Of a stretch of 5,779 bases of DNA, positions 5,236 through 5,779 are shown piece after piece; positions within the stretch are counted from its first letter, which is position 1; each line of letters starts with the position of its first letter. The position numbers were made by a program, and so were the translations under genes. A model generated the notes under the pieces. That model searched no databases, was not told the origin of the DNA, and saw only the letters and a list, made by a program, of their open reading frames with translations. This DNA is from Actinobacteria bacterium ATB1 (GTDB lineage: Bacteria; Actinomycetota; Acidimicrobiia; UBA2766): contig QWHP01000204.1 of NCBI GenBank assembly GCA_021404985.1, positions 1-5,779 of the forward strand. Reading direction: 5' to 3'.

Positions 5236-5779
5236 TCAGCCGTACCGGTCGAGGATCGACGACTCGGCAAGCCTTGCGAGCCCTTCCTTGATCTGCAGCG
5301 CCCGTACCTCGCCCACGCCTTCGATCTCCTCGAGCTCGCCAATCGAGGCGTTCAGGATCTTCTGCAGGCTCCCGAACCGGTCGACGATCTTGTGGATCAG
5401 GGTGTCGGACAGACGGGGTATCCGGGACAGGAAGCGGAAACCCCGCGTTGCCATCGCGACGTCGACTCCCGAGGACGGAATCCCGATCACGCGCGCCAAG
5501 GGTCCCAGATCGGACAGGCTCTCCGTGGGCACTCGGCACAGCAGGTCGTATGCCTCGTTGGGGTCCCGGTCGGGGGCGGCGTAGTCGCGCAGGACGTAGG
5601 TGAGCTCCGTGTCCACACCTGTCGACAGCTCCTCGAGCTGGAGCTGCAGGAGGCGTCCCTCGGTCCCGAGCTCTGCGAGGAGCACATGTGCTTCCTCCCC
5701 GATACGACGGACCATCTCGCCACGCTGGAGGACGAGGAGCACATCCCGCGCGGTCACGAGGTCCTCGACCTCGAGCGCA
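5236..5779 (-). CDS. disA: DNA integrity scanning protein DisA, diadenylate cyclase, C-terminal part (cut by right window edge)
   Basis: DisA makes cyclic di-AMP from two ATP and responds to branched DNA. Only the last 180 aa of about 350-360 are visible; the N-terminal DAC catalytic domain lies beyond the window. The frame is open to the edge. The visible part starts ALEVEDLVTARDVLLVLQRG (1-20), then EMVRRIGEEAHVLLAELGTE (21-40) and GRLLQLQLEELSTGVDTEL (41-59), the conserved segment linking the cyclase to the helical spine. The DNA-binding end carries GFRFLSRIPRLSDTLIHKI (113-131) and a helix-hairpin-helix with EEIEGVGEVRALQIKEGL (150-167), ending ILDRYG. This closely follows Bacillus and Mycobacterium DisA. 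The TGA at 5238-5236 is followed 51 bases later by the PIN/TRAM gene in the same frame. The family match leaves little doubt about identity. Confidence 0.95.
   Translation of the reverse strand, partial: ALEVEDLVTARDVLLVLQRGEMVRRIGEEAHVLLAELGTEGRLLQLQLEELSTGVDTELTYVLRDYAAPDRDPNEAYDLLCRVPTESLSDLGPLARVIGIPSSGVDVAMATRGFRFLSRIPRLSDTLIHKIVDRFGSLQKILNASIGELEEIEGVGEVRALQIKEGLARLAESSILDRYG

Noticed and set aside
4031..5539. A 502-aa minus-strand open frame across the PIN/TRAM gene and part of disA.
   Set aside because: It is out of frame with both genes, is very rich in Arg/Ala/Gly, and has no recognisable domain. The motif-bearing frames explain the region.

Overview
This is a GC-rich bacterial chromosome window in which every gene I can support lies on the minus strand, so transcription runs from high to low coordinates. 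In that order it carries: the 3' end of disA (diadenylate cyclase); a membrane-anchored PIN/TRAM protein of the YacL type; a fused bifunctional ispDF; cysS; rlmB; a 295-base non-coding gap; and the 5' two-thirds of a SigH-family sigma factor that runs off the left edge. The two edge genes are cut by the window, not broken.

The order is a conserved housekeeping cluster. Actinobacteria such as Mycobacterium have disA near ispD-ispF-cysS-rlmB. Firmicutes have disA-yacL-ispD-ispF-...-cysS-...-rlmB-yacP-sigH. This window combines the two: high GC and a compact actinobacterial-like set, plus the yacL and sigH neighbours familiar from Firmicutes, and with ispD and ispF fused. A deep-branching, high-GC actinobacterium (for example an Acidimicrobiia- or Thermoleophilia-like lineage) fits best. 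That assignment is inference from gene content and composition.

Region by region (minus strand): 5779-5236 is the DisA C-terminal helical and helix-hairpin-helix part. 5235-5185 is a short spacer with a small hairpin. 5184-4090 is PIN/TRAM. After 10 bases, 4079-2904 is ispDF. After 31 bases, 2872-1397 is cysS. rlmB (1452-709) overlaps the end of cysS. 708-414 is non-coding and has a possible hairpin just after rlmB. 413-1 is the sigma factor, with the strongest Shine-Dalgarno sequence in the window. The tight spacing from disA to rlmB suggests one transcript, while the gap and strong ribosome site suggest sigH has its own promoter or leader.

The products serve second-messenger signalling and DNA-integrity sensing (DisA), probable RNA processing (PIN/TRAM), isoprenoid precursor synthesis (IspDF), tRNA charging (CysRS), 23S rRNA methylation (RlmB) and transcription initiation (SigH). 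They share a conserved neighbourhood rather than a single pathway. I found no mobile element, CRISPR array, RNA gene or evidence of a new system. The points worth a second look are the IspDF fusion, the sigH-like gene with its 295-base leader, the disA/yacL in-frame arrangement, and a low-complexity insert in CysRS.
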